Shown here: piece by piece, positions 44,599-58,100 of the stretch
How the letters are laid out: each line of letters begins with the position of its first letter
How positions within the stretch are numbered: position 1 is the stretch's first letter
NCBI RefSeq assembly: GCF_000182565.1
Contig: NW_015971556.1
Coordinates: 186,001-250,000, forward strand
Direction of reading: 5' to 3'
Length of the DNA: 64,000 nt
Source: Spizellomyces punctatus DAOM BR117
Lineage: Eukaryota; Chytridiomycota; Chytridiomycetes; Spizellomycetales; Spizellomycetaceae
The notes under the pieces: generated by a model
What the model saw: the letters and a program-made list of their open reading frames with translations, nothing else
What the model was told of the DNA's origin: nothing
Database searches by the model: none
Program-made: the position numbers and the translations under genes

Positions 44599-45344
44599 TG
44601 TGTAAGGTGGGTAGTGCCGTAGCAATGAGGCCAATTGTTAATTTCACACTAATGGGTTTTATAAAATCTCGTTGCAAAAAAAAACCAAGAATGCGCGATG
44701 CTGGCTTCCGGTCACGTGACAAACATCGATCAAGCCTCACATGTCAATCTGGTGGGTTTTCAGAAGGCAACCTTCTCTGACTGTTGGTTGGCCGCGTGCC
44801 CATCAATGTGGCCCGTCGAGAATACCAGACGCAAAGTCCATAGCCTTGCAAGTGTTGGTGATTGTCGACATGGTCTGACAACGATGGACATGCGGCCATC
44901 ACGGCTGTTGGACATTTGGAAACAATGTCGTCCTTAAATGCATCCAAAGATCGATATCGGGTGCTATGGTTTGAACACTGTAAAACTAAAACCGGGGAAA
45001 GAAAGCGCGGCGGGGGGGAGATCAAAATGCCCACATCGCCCAATCTCGTGCAAGTGCTCTTTACATGACTGTGCCGTCAATTGCAACCAATGATTTGAGT
45101 TTTCACGAGCACTGCAAGTTGCGACGTCACCCCGCGCCCGCTTGTTTTTCAAACCGATACTTGTTTAGCCTCATTTGCACACATTACCACACACGGGTGA
45201 CGTTGAACACCGAATGCTCATCTGAGCAGCATCTGGGAACAAGACCGATCTCATTGTGCACAGCAGTGTATGTACTTAGTCCTGCGAGCCAATCCACGCA
45301 CGATTTAGCATTCCAACCTTGGTCGGTCCCAATCACAGGTCATC
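44599..45344. other. Divergent promoter region between the EamA transporter and GUT2 genes
   Basis: No gene is supported. ORFs of up to about 100 codons overlap on both strands without recognisable features. Confidence 0.55.
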
Positions 45345-48125
45345 ATGTGGCGAAATCTTAAAAGACCTCTGGCAGTCGTCGCGGCAACTGCGACAGCTGG
45401 CGGTGCAACAGCAGCAACACTATACGCGTTTGGTGGTGAAAAGGAGAGCCATGCTTTCCCAGCACCGGGCTTTTTACTTCGTCACCCGCTGCACGCGGAA
45501 GCCCAAGGTCAAACAATTACTGACAAGGACAAGCAGCCGCATTCTTTGTGGACTCCTCCTTCAAGGAAGGAAATGATCAACGCCTTAAAGGGCGTACCAA
45601 AGGACGCAGCCCCGGGAGTAAAGGGACCTGGCGGCGAATTCGATCTATTAATTGTCGGTGCGGGTGCAACTGGCAGCGGTTGTGCTGTAGATGCCGCGAC
45701 GCGAGGACTGAAAGTTGCTTTGGTGGAGCGAGATGATTTTGCTTCCGGTAAGAGAAATAAGCAGACTGCATCCTGCTGGGCAACGACCTTGTACGGTTAT
45801 ATGTGCCCTACGAACGAGTTTGTTTACATGTTTGCTTCCTCACCATAGGAACCAGTTCAAGAAGTACAAAACTGGTTCACGGAGGTGTACGATATCTAGA
45901 AAAAGCATTCTGGGAATTGGATTACGAACAGTACAAGCTCGTAAAAGAAGCACTCCACGAGAGAGGCGTTTTCTTGAAGATCGCTCCCTTCCTTTCTTAC
46001 CAACTGCCCACCATGATCCCGCTCTACAAGTATGTAAAGTGAGGCTCGAGCGGTTGGGAAGCCGTTTCTTATTCTTTTCCTCTCAGGTGGTGGCACTTGC
46101 CGTATTACTGGGGTGGTTGCAAAGCTTACGACGCGCTAGCCGCTTTTAGTGGTGATGCTCTCTCCCAGAGTTACTTTCTAAGCAAGTCAAAGGCCCTCGA
46201 GGCGTTCCCTATGCTGAAAAAGGAGGATCTTGTGGCCGCCCTTGTGTACTATGATGGTACGTTATTTAGTTTTTTGAACGCTTGCAGGAACCGCCTAACC
46301 GGAATGGCATACAGGTGCACACAACGATGCACGCATGAACGTGGCGTTGGCTTTGACAGCGGTGGCTCACGGCGCAGTCGTAGCTAACCATACCGAGGTT
46401 GTAAAGATCTTGAAGAAGAAGAGGACAACGCTCTTGGGCAAATTCAACCTTGGGGAAGAAGAGATTTGTGGTGCCATCGTGCGAGACAACTTAACTGGTG
46501 AAGAATGGGAGGTCAAAGCCAAGGGAGTCATCAATGCTACTGGACCCTTCACTGATGGCCTGCGCAAGTTGGACGCTGGAATATCGACTGCAGAAATTGT
46601 GGCGCCTAGTGCCGGTGTGCATATTGTGCTGCCTAATTACTACAGCCCACGTAACATGGGTCTGATCGACCCGGCGACAAGCGACGGTCGTGTTATCTTC
46701 TTCTTGCCTTGGCAAGGAAGTACCATCGCCGGTACCACCGGTAAGGCAAATGTCTGCCTTGCTCGTTTTGTCGCATTTTAATAACAGATAATTGTTCCCA
46801 GACTCACCTACCGAAGTGACTCAGAATCCAATTCCAACCGAAAAGGAAATCAACTGGATTCTTAGTGAAATCCAGAACTATCTGAGCCCAGAAATCAAAG
46901 TTCGGCGCGGTGATGTGCTTGCCGCATGGTCCGGAATTCGTCCTCTTGTGCGCGACCCTCATGCCAAGAACACCGCGGCCCTAGTCCGTAACCATATGAT
47001 TAATGTGAGCCCTAGCGGCTTGCTCACTATCGCCGGTGGTAAATGGACTACCTACCGTGAAATGGCACAGGAAACTATTGATAAAGCTATCCAAGTGTTC
47101 GGTGCGTATCACAGTGGACTCGCGCTACGAGGGAAGGCGTTTTAATCAACAGATCTACTCTAGACCTCAAGCCAACTGGCCCTTGTGTGACTGAACATGT
47201 ACTCCTCGTCGGCTCCCACAACTGGTCAAAGAATATGTTCATCAAGCTTGTACAACACTTTGGTTTGGACACAGAAGTTGCCCAGCACCTTGTTGGCGCA
47301 TATGGTGATAGAGCATGGGCAGTAGCCTCGCTGGCGTCTTTGAGTGGCAACAGATGGCCTCTTGTGGGTAAGCCATTGGCTGTCGGTTACCCCTATATCG
47401 AGGCGGAGGTTCGGTATGCTGTGCAGAGAGAATATGCGTGCACTGCGGTGGTAAGCAAGCTACTCTGACGCCCGTCACTTCTGCATTAGGAGTCTTACCG
47501 AAAAATACTCTTTATAGGATGTCATTGCACGTCGTACCCGACTGGCGTTCCTGAACGCGCAAGCAGCCCTTGAGGCACTACCACGGGTGATTGATATCAT
47601 GGCTGCTGAACTGAACTGGAACGAGGCCCGCAAGAAACAGGAATACGAGCAAGGCAAAGATTTCCTCAAGTATATGGGCCTGCGTGAACCTGGTGCAGTC
47701 TCATTCCCCATGCCGGATGATGGCGACATCACGTTCTACGAGCGGACACATTTCCGCCCTGACGAACTAGCGCGATACCAAGCAGAGTTCAACAAGCTTG
47801 ACTATGACAAGGATGGTCACATCAGCGAGAAGGATTTGAGTCGCGTGTTGAAACAGCTTGGTGTGAAAATGACTGCCGCGGAGATGGAGGGTGTGATTGC
47901 TGAGGTGGACTTGAACAAGAATGGCTCAGTGGAGTTCAACGAATTTTTGGAGGTAGGCATTGTTCTATCCCGTGTTTTTGCCATGCCAGCATCTGATGTA
48001 TTTCTCCACTCTAGGTTCTGGCCGCCGTAAAGGACTTCCGTGCCCGCTCCAAATTCGCAGAGATTGTGTCAGACTACGAAAAGCGCGAACAGCTCAGCAC
48101 TGAACGCAGCGGCGGAGGCGTATAA
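45345..48125 (+). CDS. GUT2: Mitochondrial FAD glycerol-3-phosphate dehydrogenase with C-terminal EF-hands
   Basis: Eight exons (45345-45747, 45849-46029, 46087-46256, 46315-46740, 46802-47101, 47164-47450, 47518-47952, 48015-48125) give 770 residues. An N-terminal presequence with a hydrophobic stretch targets the inner membrane. The FAD motif is LLIVGAGATGSGCAVDA, followed by the substrate-side GTSSRSTKLVHGGVRYLE and AHNDARMN. Later family blocks are IRPLVRD and GGKWTTYREMA. The C-terminus adds two EF-hand loops, DYDKDGHISEKD and DLNKNGSVEFNE, as in animal GPD2; budding-yeast Gut2 lacks them. The enzyme oxidises glycerol-3-phosphate to DHAP on the outer face of the inner membrane and passes electrons to ubiquinone. 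EF-hands imply calcium activation. Confidence 0.96.
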
Positions 48126-48446
48126 TCTGAATGTCGGGACTGGGGAGTATCTACGGACTGGGGTACTTGGGCAACCTTTAATTTTATCTATTACTTTATT
48201 TAAGGCGGAATTCAGACCGGTTCTAATTTAGTGAGAGTTTGGAGGCGATTTGATTTCTGACCTCGTTTAATGCGTATTCTGTCAGAGGCGTTACTTTGGT
48301 TGTTGTTGTCGAGCTCAAAAATAGGTAGAAAGTAGAACGTTGCAGCGATAGTTTACTACTTGCTTTTTTTTCAATCAACTACCGTTTTACTTTACTGTCC
48401 CCTGCAACCCTTTCGACTGTACAGAACCCTTCACTTTGGAACCATA
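48126..48446. other. Convergent intergenic region
   Basis: 3' flanks of GUT2 and CDC26. No feature seen. Confidence 0.6.
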
Positions 48447-48713
48447 TCATATAATTCGCTCCCTAACATCCAATCTTCTTCTTCGCTCCCGCTCCACTGC
48501 AGGTCCAACATATCCCCTTTTGCCTCGCGAGTTTGCGCAGTCCTGCTGGGCAAACACAGAGGTCAGGTTGGTTGGTTGTTCTACGGAATTTGGGGTTTCG
48601 CGTTGGTGTTGTTCTTGCTGATGTCGTGCTGCGCGGTTGTTGTGAATAAGCTGCAGGAGCTCATCATAGTCTTGTTTGTCGAGTGTTAGCCGAGTGGGCG
48701 TTCGGGAGAGCAT
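48447..48713 (-). CDS. CDC26: Anaphase-promoting complex subunit CDC26
   Basis: A single-exon frame of 88 residues from the ATG at 48713; an upstream in-frame ATG exists, but the family motif starts here. The N-terminus MLSRTPTRLTLDKQDYDELL matches the CDC26 signature (Met, basic residue, PTRL, acidic helix), the piece that inserts into the TPR groove of APC6/Cdc16. The remainder is polar, Gln/Arg-rich and ends with a GKRGYVGPA-like element comparable to the GYKP tail region of homologues. CDC26 stabilises the APC/C scaffold needed for cyclin and securin destruction. The gene is head-to-head with VMA2, with 234 bp between the start codons. Identification rests on a short motif. Confidence 0.75.
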   Translation of the reverse strand: MLSRTPTRLTLDKQDYDELLQLIHNNRAARHQQEQHQRETPNSVEQPTNLTSVFAQQDCANSRGKRGYVGPAVERERRRRLDVRERII

Positions 48714-48947
48714 CGTTGAGGGGTGGAATTTGTCAAAAGAATGAGGTTTTGCCACCTGCCTGTAAATCCCACAGCTAAGCACTCGCGTAGAGGGGGTGGT
48801 CAGCCATCCGAGATAGCTCTGCCGGCATCAAGCAATTATACCATCTCTCATCGCCCGCCTTTTCTCGCGCGTTTACCTCAACGTCGCTTCCATATCCTGT
48901 TGAGTTCGTTAGACTAGTGACAGTTTACAGCCTTCATCCTATTCGGA

Positions 48948-51172
<2,225 letters not shown>

Positions 51173-51369
51173 AGGTTTAGTGACACGCGGTAGAAGCTTT
51201 CTTTATGTCCTTGAATAACATGTCGCGTGTTCTTATGCTATTCACCCACGGCCGTCCACTGCAAGCTCTTTACACAATGCATGTTTCTCAATGTTTTGCT
51301 GGAGATATTATAGTTACACGTGTTTGCCGTTAAATAATTGGTGACTATGTGCAAAGGTGATGATCTATC

Positions 51370-52982
51370 CTAATGGTTTGTATCCTGAAAGAAATTTTGC
51401 TGGACGATATGCCGTATACATTGCAGGATAATATTCTTCTCTTTTCTGATATCCGCCTCCAGAAGCTGTAGAAAGACAGAGAAACCGATAATGAGGAACT
51501 AAAACGCTGATGCACTTGGCAAATCGAAAAATAAAAAACGCACCATTTTCAGTAAGGGGCGTCTCTTTTGCTGCACAATTGGCGCGGTCGAACGTGGTTT
51601 TTTGGGTTTTGCTTCAGGCTTTTCATGTCGAAAGGTGCATTCATCCCCTTTCAAACATTTCCCGCGAACAAAGTATTTACAGAGCCGTATGGGTCGCTTG
51701 GCTTGTTTCCGTGGTTCAGCGTCATTTTCTCTTTGTCCTTCAGCTTCAGATGTGGAAGAGGACGAAATAGCGTCGTCGTCCGAAGCGTAGGCGGATATCA
51801 TACCGAGAACATTTTCCTCCTGTGGCGTGAAGAATGTTGAGCGCAAGTACGAAATACGAGGCATTATAAACATGAATATGCACCTTGGGTGGCTTCGTGC
51901 TGGATGACGTGTGTGTGCCTTCATGTCCACGTCCACGCCCTCGCCCTCTTGGACCCCCCTTCTCACCTCGAATCACCTCTCCGCGTGCTATTCGTTCTTC
52001 TTCTTCTTGTTGCTGTGTAAAAAAAAAAAAAATTAGGGGCGAGTCTAGCGTCAGACGAACGAACAAAGGCCCAACCTTCTTGCGAATGTTCTCATCCGTC
52101 GGGTATCGCTTCTTCCTCTCTGCAATCCATTTCTCAATGTCCTCGGGAGCTTCGAGGGAGACAAACGTTTTTCTGTACAATGTACAGTCATCAGTCCTCA
52201 TTGACACAACACGCAAATAGTGCAATAGATACATACTTGACCCCGTCAATCATAGCGTGCACTTCCTCTTCATGTAATCTGACCGTTTTTTTTGATGCTT
52301 CAAAATCACATTCAGAACATTTGACGTGAGTTTGGTTGTGGGTTATGTATTGAGAACGGGCATCGAAGGATTTTTCGCAAGTGTCGCAGCGGAACCTGCG
52401 TAAAAAATACCATATGAACACATGCTGAGGTGTAACTGGTAGTAAACTTCAGCTTTACCTTCTATCGGGAACAGCTGGTGGAGGTGCATTTTGATAGTCG
52501 TATGTTACTGTAGGCACTGTAGGGACTGTATGAACTGTAGGGACATTTGAAACTCCATTCGCGAAGGCTCCCATTATCGACTCCCAGCTGTTCATCTGCT
52601 CCATGGCATTTAGTCCCATGGGCACCGAGAACCCAAACATTTGCTGTTGCTGTTGCTGCTGTTGTTGGAGATAGAGCTGCTGTTGCTGGATAAACAACTG
52701 TTGCTGGTTGAACGGAAGGTATTGTTGGGAGAACTGCGGTGCGTACTGCTGGGAATACTGGTAAGCATGTTGTTGGGGATATTCTTGCTGATACTGTGGT
52801 GCCGTGTTTGGTTGCGCTGATACTGACGTTCTCTGATATGGTGCATATCGGTTGTCCTGAGAAGAGTGTCGAGGAGACTCTTGTTGTCGATCCCGATGTC
52901 GCGGGCCACTGCGTGCAGAGTATGTAGGTGGAGGCCCGTATCCATGTGGATGACCAGATCCCGAAGACTGCGATTGTGCCAT
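51370..52982 (-). CDS. NUFIP1: NUFIP1-like box C/D snoRNP assembly protein
   Basis: Six exons (52459-52982, 52237-52395, 52076-52172, 51884-52012, 51544-51819, 51370-51465), all in phase, give 426 residues. The N-terminal 175 residues are Gln/Tyr/Pro-rich with a run of nine Gln. A C2H2-type finger follows (FRCDTCEKSFDARSQYITH). Then comes the NUFIP1 core helix LEAPEDIEKWIAERKKRYPT, an RGR-rich stretch, a CCCH finger (CKYFVRGKCLKGDECTFRH), and the C-terminal LLEADIRKEKNIILQCIRHI. NUFIP1/Rsa1 proteins bridge Snu13/15.5K and the R2TP-Hsp90 machinery during snoRNP assembly in the nucleus. The extra CCCH finger and C-terminal helix resemble plant-type NUFIP proteins. One intron donor reads GTTGGG, which is weak. 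Confidence 0.9.
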
Positions 52983-53122
52983 TGTAAAAAGGCTCTACCA
53001 AAAGAAAAACTCGACCAGAAAAGCTCAAGTCTGAGATGAGCTGGTCAGTGGCACAGCAGTGTCGGTTACGTGATCGAATTCTCTGCCTTCCAAACGTTTT
53101 GTCACCTCCCACCAACCGTCCA

Positions 53123-53458
53123 ATGACAGAGCCCCCTGCACCATCTACCAGTTCCTCCGTGGAGAGTCGTGAATCCACTATAGCTAAACTAAAAAGCGAA
53201 CTCATCCATCTCGCCAGTGCGCGAGAGAAAATAGAAAGTGACCTAAGGAGACTCTGCACCGAGGAAGGTCTCCTTTTGGTGGCCATTGATGAGGTCAAGC
53301 AGAGGATGAGAGGAAGGGATGCTGACACAGATAGTTCTTACGATGACATGGGGAATGAACAGAGTATGTGGAGCAATATGTTTGGTACCGGCGTGAATTC
53401 ACTGGACATTGGGGATCTACCGGGGATACATAGGAATGGAAGTCCTTCTCGTCAATAA
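53123..53458 (+). CDS. Small coiled-coil protein, unknown function
   Basis: A single-exon ORF; starting at 53123 gives 111 residues. An in-frame ATG at 53036 would add 29, but it lies only 53 bp from the divergent NUFIP1 start, too close for a leader. Residues of about 15-65 form a clear heptad coiled coil (STIAKLKSELIHLASAREKI, LRRLCTEEGLLLVAIDEVK). The rest is acidic and Ser/Gly-rich (DADTDSSYDDMG). No known domain. Confidence 0.6.
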   Translation: MTEPPAPSTSSSVESRESTIAKLKSELIHLASAREKIESDLRRLCTEEGLLLVAIDEVKQRMRGRDADTDSSYDDMGNEQSMWSNMFGTGVNSLDIGDLPGIHRNGSPSRQ

Positions 53459-54029
53459 TGTGATTGAGAAGAAGTAGTGCTACGAGTCTTACTAGGTGCA
53501 GGCCACCAGTTTCATAGATAAAGTTGTTCCACTGCAGCAATTGAGTTAGAACCAGACTAAGGTTATATGATGGGCAATAGCACTCCTTCTGTCTGGAATT
53601 GTCTGCACGACATTTCTTTTGCTGATCAGACAGGAACTTCCCTCTGCGCCGAATCATCTTAGTTTTTGGTGAACAATATCAGTTTCCAGCTTTTTTCCAA
53701 TCCAGTACATTTCCATGACAGATAGATGGTTGTATATAAATATTGGAATGCAGTAAATTTAATCTTACATTGTAGGAATCCTTAACTCAACTGTCAATTA
53801 GGAAATCCGCCGGTAGCAGCAGGATGCGGGATGCAATGTGTCGGATATGGCTACTGAATGAATTGTTCAGCATACCGGTGTCAACAGACCCCTTGCTGCA
53901 TTGCCAGGCGGAGCTCAGCAGATATATCTGTCTTAATGCGCTGGAATGGCCGTGATACATCGTCCCAGGGAGCCGTGCGACGGTGTTGGTGAACTGTCTC
54001 TAACTCGAGCCATGCCGCTTCAGTCCAAT
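53459..54029. other. Convergent intergenic region
   Basis: No gene, repeat or RNA was recognised. Confidence 0.6.
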
Positions 54030-55120
54030 TCAAATTACTCCCTTTCTTGCTGCACTCCAAAGTTTATACAGCATTTTCCACCGGGCAAGTTTAACCTCAA
54101 ATAAGTTAAAGTTGGCCTTTTCTAGTGCTTGCAGATATGCATCACAGGGAATCGCGGCTAACAGAGCAGGCAGAGCGGACATTGGGGTGTCTTTCAAGAA
54201 GGAGCGGGCGGTAATTAAATGATCGTTTGCTGTCGTCGCCACTTCAAAGGCGACCTCTTCAAGTTCATGACTGGGTCCGTTACGGAATACATCTTCCGTG
54301 GATAGCGAGTGCTTAATGGGTTGATCATAGATTGATCAGAGGCACATTTGGATGCGCTGAACTAAACTTCATTTATACCTTTGCCATAATTTCAGATGGC
54401 AGATAAAATCGCCTTTCTTTGACATGGAAGGGCGTTCCACGGAGGATCGTTGTAATTCCGCCAGCTTTGCCTACATGGCTAGCTGCATGGTCGGCATGAT
54501 GGTCCCGGATCCCTAGAGTCTCTAGCAAAAGGTACAGCACGCTGGAAGCTGTATTCTCAGCGTAGTTCTCCAAATCCTTTATAGTTGGGTATTGAGGATC
54601 TTGAAGATTCGCTTCCTGTGATGGCAGCCATTCAGTAAACGCGTTTGAAGGAGGTAACAGCCACTGCCCATACCCTTGCAGTCAAGATGCGCTTGAACCA
54701 TGAGTGTGAAAGTGGTGCTACATCCATGGAGTGGGCGAGCAACATCGTAACGGGATGATTAGGAGGTCGTCCCTATTCACGGTTTGCTCAGCGACCTCGG
54801 AAACAGAAGGTCATGGTGTGGGCCTAGCCTACCGCGTACGTCTTTTCTATAGCGTCTCTCCACCAATCTATCCTCATCTTTCCCAAGTTTGGATTCTTCA
54901 CATTCTCCCGAATAAGTGCCGTCTCCACATTGAAAGCGCGAACCGCCCAAGCACCAGTTCGTGCAGCGGGCGGTATGAACAATGTCGCTACATAGTTCTC
55001 ATAGTCGCTGTTCCTCAAAAGTTTTTTTGCATATTCTTCTGCATTCTGATAGGTCGAGGTCGACTGCGATCTCCTACAGATGGTGACAACTTGACGGCGC
55101 GTTGAATGAAATGGCGACAT
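54030..55120 (-). CDS. NDUFAF6: NDUFAF6-like mitochondrial complex I assembly factor (phytoene/squalene synthase fold)
   Basis: Four exons (54833-55120, 54674-54772, 54379-54615, 54030-54311), all phase 0, give 301 residues. An Arg/Ser-rich presequence ([20 protein letters not shown]) precedes the isoprenoid-synthase-like body: [94 protein letters not shown], and the end [17 protein letters not shown]. The prenyl-diphosphate-binding Asp clusters of true synthases are not kept, as in NDUFAF6, which acts early in building the Q-module of complex I. The start codon overlaps the predicted start of the next gene head-to-head. Confidence 0.92.
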
Positions 55121-58100
55121 GTTTCAACAGTTGCCGATCTCGAGGAAATGTCGCCTGGTTGCAACAGCTTCACAAGGATTTTGTGGAACACGTGACAAAT
55201 CTCCCCGGCTGTCTGGACAACTTTGCGCTTGCTGAGATTGCAAAAGATGGCACGATTTCAAGTGCATTGAGTATCAAAGAATGCTTCAGCATCTGGGCAA
55301 GTCGACGATGGGATCCCACTGGTAGGATTGATTCGGTCACATTTTGCAGCGATCGCAATTCTTGTTGTCATGCAACTCGTAGGGTGTAGGACCCAGTTGG
55401 GTGTGGTTCGAAAGGCGCCAGTACGACACGGACGTTTGCCTGTATCATACTGGATGATGAAAAAGGAAGCGGAAACGAGCTCGATAGCCCATGAATCTTT
55501 CACTCACATCGTTGCTACAGTCGTGACTCTCAACTTTTTACACGGCGCAGTGACAATATACCAAAAAACCCGTCCCTTTTCATTTTTGACGATGCACGGA
55601 AATAAAGCAATCCGGTGTCGACGACGCCCTGACGCTGTGAATAAAAATCCAGGAAAACAGGAGCAATCCCCCGGATGGTTGGGCAAAAGTCCGTGTGTTG
55701 TCCGGACGGCACGTGATGGCCGATTACCAAATACGCGTCCCAAGGAAGATCTGGTGTCGCTGCACAACGGAATCCTCTAGCTAGATCAGCTATGCAGGAG
55801 GAGAAGAGGGTCTTCCCTTTGGAAGTTGAAGGGGAAGACAATGCCGATGAAAATCTGCCATACATTAGACTGCGATATGCAGCAAATACTTTGGCCTTTG
55901 ATTTCGTATGTGACACCTCCCTTTGAAAACACATAACAAATCTCTTCATTTTTATTCATCGTAGACCTATGCAAATTGCTCGCAATTTGAGCCTTCATGG
56001 AGATATCTGTTGGCGTACTTGGAATCATACGAACCTAGCTTGCGGTCCTTCGCATTGCAGTGCATCGGCATGGCGTCAAAGTCCATATCACGGACCTTGA
56101 TATCATCAGAACTACGGCAGAAGCTTGTGTCGATTTTGATCAAAATGGTGGCTGGAGACGAGGTACTTAGAATGCTGAAATATTTTCTCGGAGTATCGTA
56201 GCTTCTTGTTGCTTTTGTTCTGTCATGTAGCTAATGTGAAAGCGTGGCCCTAACAGGTCTGGCAGAATCGATGCTTAGCTGCGCGAATTCTGGGAGAATC
56301 GGTATCTGTAATGCTATCACACGACTTTCCTGCAAAGTTACGGAAGTTTGCTTTTCAAACCGTCCTCACACAGTTATCACGGGCTTTCCCCGCCGACTTA
56401 GATAGTGCCCTAAAACAAGATCCGACCATACTGGACAATTCGCACTATGTTCCACCACACCTATTTCGATGTAGGATCCATTTCTTACATGCCGCTGCCT
56501 ATTTTTTTGAATGCCCAGAGGCCTTGACCCCGGACGTCCTCGGATATGTGGATCGACTCATATCGTGCCTCCTCGGTCCGAAGGTTCACCATTATCTGCA
56601 GGCCGCGGCAATACATGCCATACATGCTCATTTGCCTGTGACGAATCGAAATAGAATCCGGGTGGAGAAACTTTTCCGAAAGCCGATAGTTGCGCTTTCT
56701 CAGGATTTTTTAACACCGGATGGTACAGAACCGGAGACTGGACAGCCACCGAAACAAGCGTTGCACCCCATCATTACAAAGGAGCTTGCCCTCTTCTGGG
56801 CAGTGTGGTATCAGAGACCAAAGGACTCGCAACTTGTCGCCATCGTACCAAATCCTGAACAGATGAGTCGAATGTTTGAGGGATATGCATTCCGAAGATG
56901 GCAGTGGTTGGTGGCGGAGAACTTTACTATTGCACAAGATTCTCAACCACATGCGCTAGACGTAGAGGCCAAACGGAACGCCTTGCGTAAAACTATAGAC
57001 TGGCCCCAAAGCAGAGCGGTGTCAGCGATGCTCAACGTCAAACTTTTTGCACCTTTAAAAACAATCACTGTAACAGATCCAGGTGGGTGAGGCCCTCAGG
57101 TAGCATTTGAATTAGCATCACGATCTTCAGGGGCGTTCCATAAGCTAATCTCTTGGTCAAGCCAGCGACAGCCCTCAGTCGATGGATAATGTCGAAGAGC
57201 CAGATGAGACGTTTGACATACCAGATCCTACGATGCTGACGTTCAGCATGAACCCACCGATTCTCCTTTTCAATCGTTATCCGTTCCAAAAGGACATATT
57301 TCTACAAAATAAGTCAGTTTCACACGACACCGCATTCCGCTTGCAGGTTGGACCTGCGCGGTATTTTCAAGCCTGGCCGACGATTGGAATACTCCCAAAA
57401 GGGGAATCCACAGTTGTTACCGTGCGATTTACCCCTTGCCCCCATATTGTACGGAAGAATCCGGAAGTTGCGGGCTTCATTCGCATCCGTACTGCTGACG
57501 GTTTACCGATGGAAAGGTAGGAACAAAGCTGCTTTTCCACCATCAGATTACCTAGCCACTCAACACCTCAATGTCAGGATCTCGTTGCGCGCGTATAATA
57601 TGCCGGCTGTCAAGGTTTACCCGCAGATACTCGACTTTGGGATGTGCCCTAAAGGGGACCACCGTGTGATGAATTTCACCATTGCCAACCTCCTGCCAAT
57701 CGACTGTCCAATAGTCATGCTGACGACTCCTTCCGCCAGCAGCTCGATGTTTCAGATATCACCCACCCAGACGGTCTTAATGCCGAAGGAGAGGAAATTA
57801 TTCCAGATAAAATTTTGCCCCACAATGGAAGGAGTTCTCCTGGACCAGTTGCTGTTAGTAGCTTTTGGGGGGGAAGTGTACCGGATACGTTTGGACGCAG
57901 TATGCGGTGAAGCATTGCATATATTGGATACCAAGCTGGATTTCGGCCCAACAGACATCTACTATAATGCTGTCGTCAAACGAGTGACCCTCAAAAACCG
58001 CGACAAGAAGCCACTTCCTGTCAGTTTTGAAGCAAGCACAGATGAGCTGAAGTTGAATAAGGATGTTCCCATCGTACTTGCACCCTACGAAGAAAAGCGA

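Noticed and set aside
52020-52034. Poly-T/poly-A run as a terminator or a retroposon tail
   Set aside because: It is the polypyrimidine tract of a NUFIP1 intron just before its acceptor.
54830-55560. Phytoene or squalene synthase involved in isoprenoid production
   Set aside because: The fold matches, but the catalytic Asp clusters are missing and the mitochondrial presequence and motifs fit NDUFAF6.
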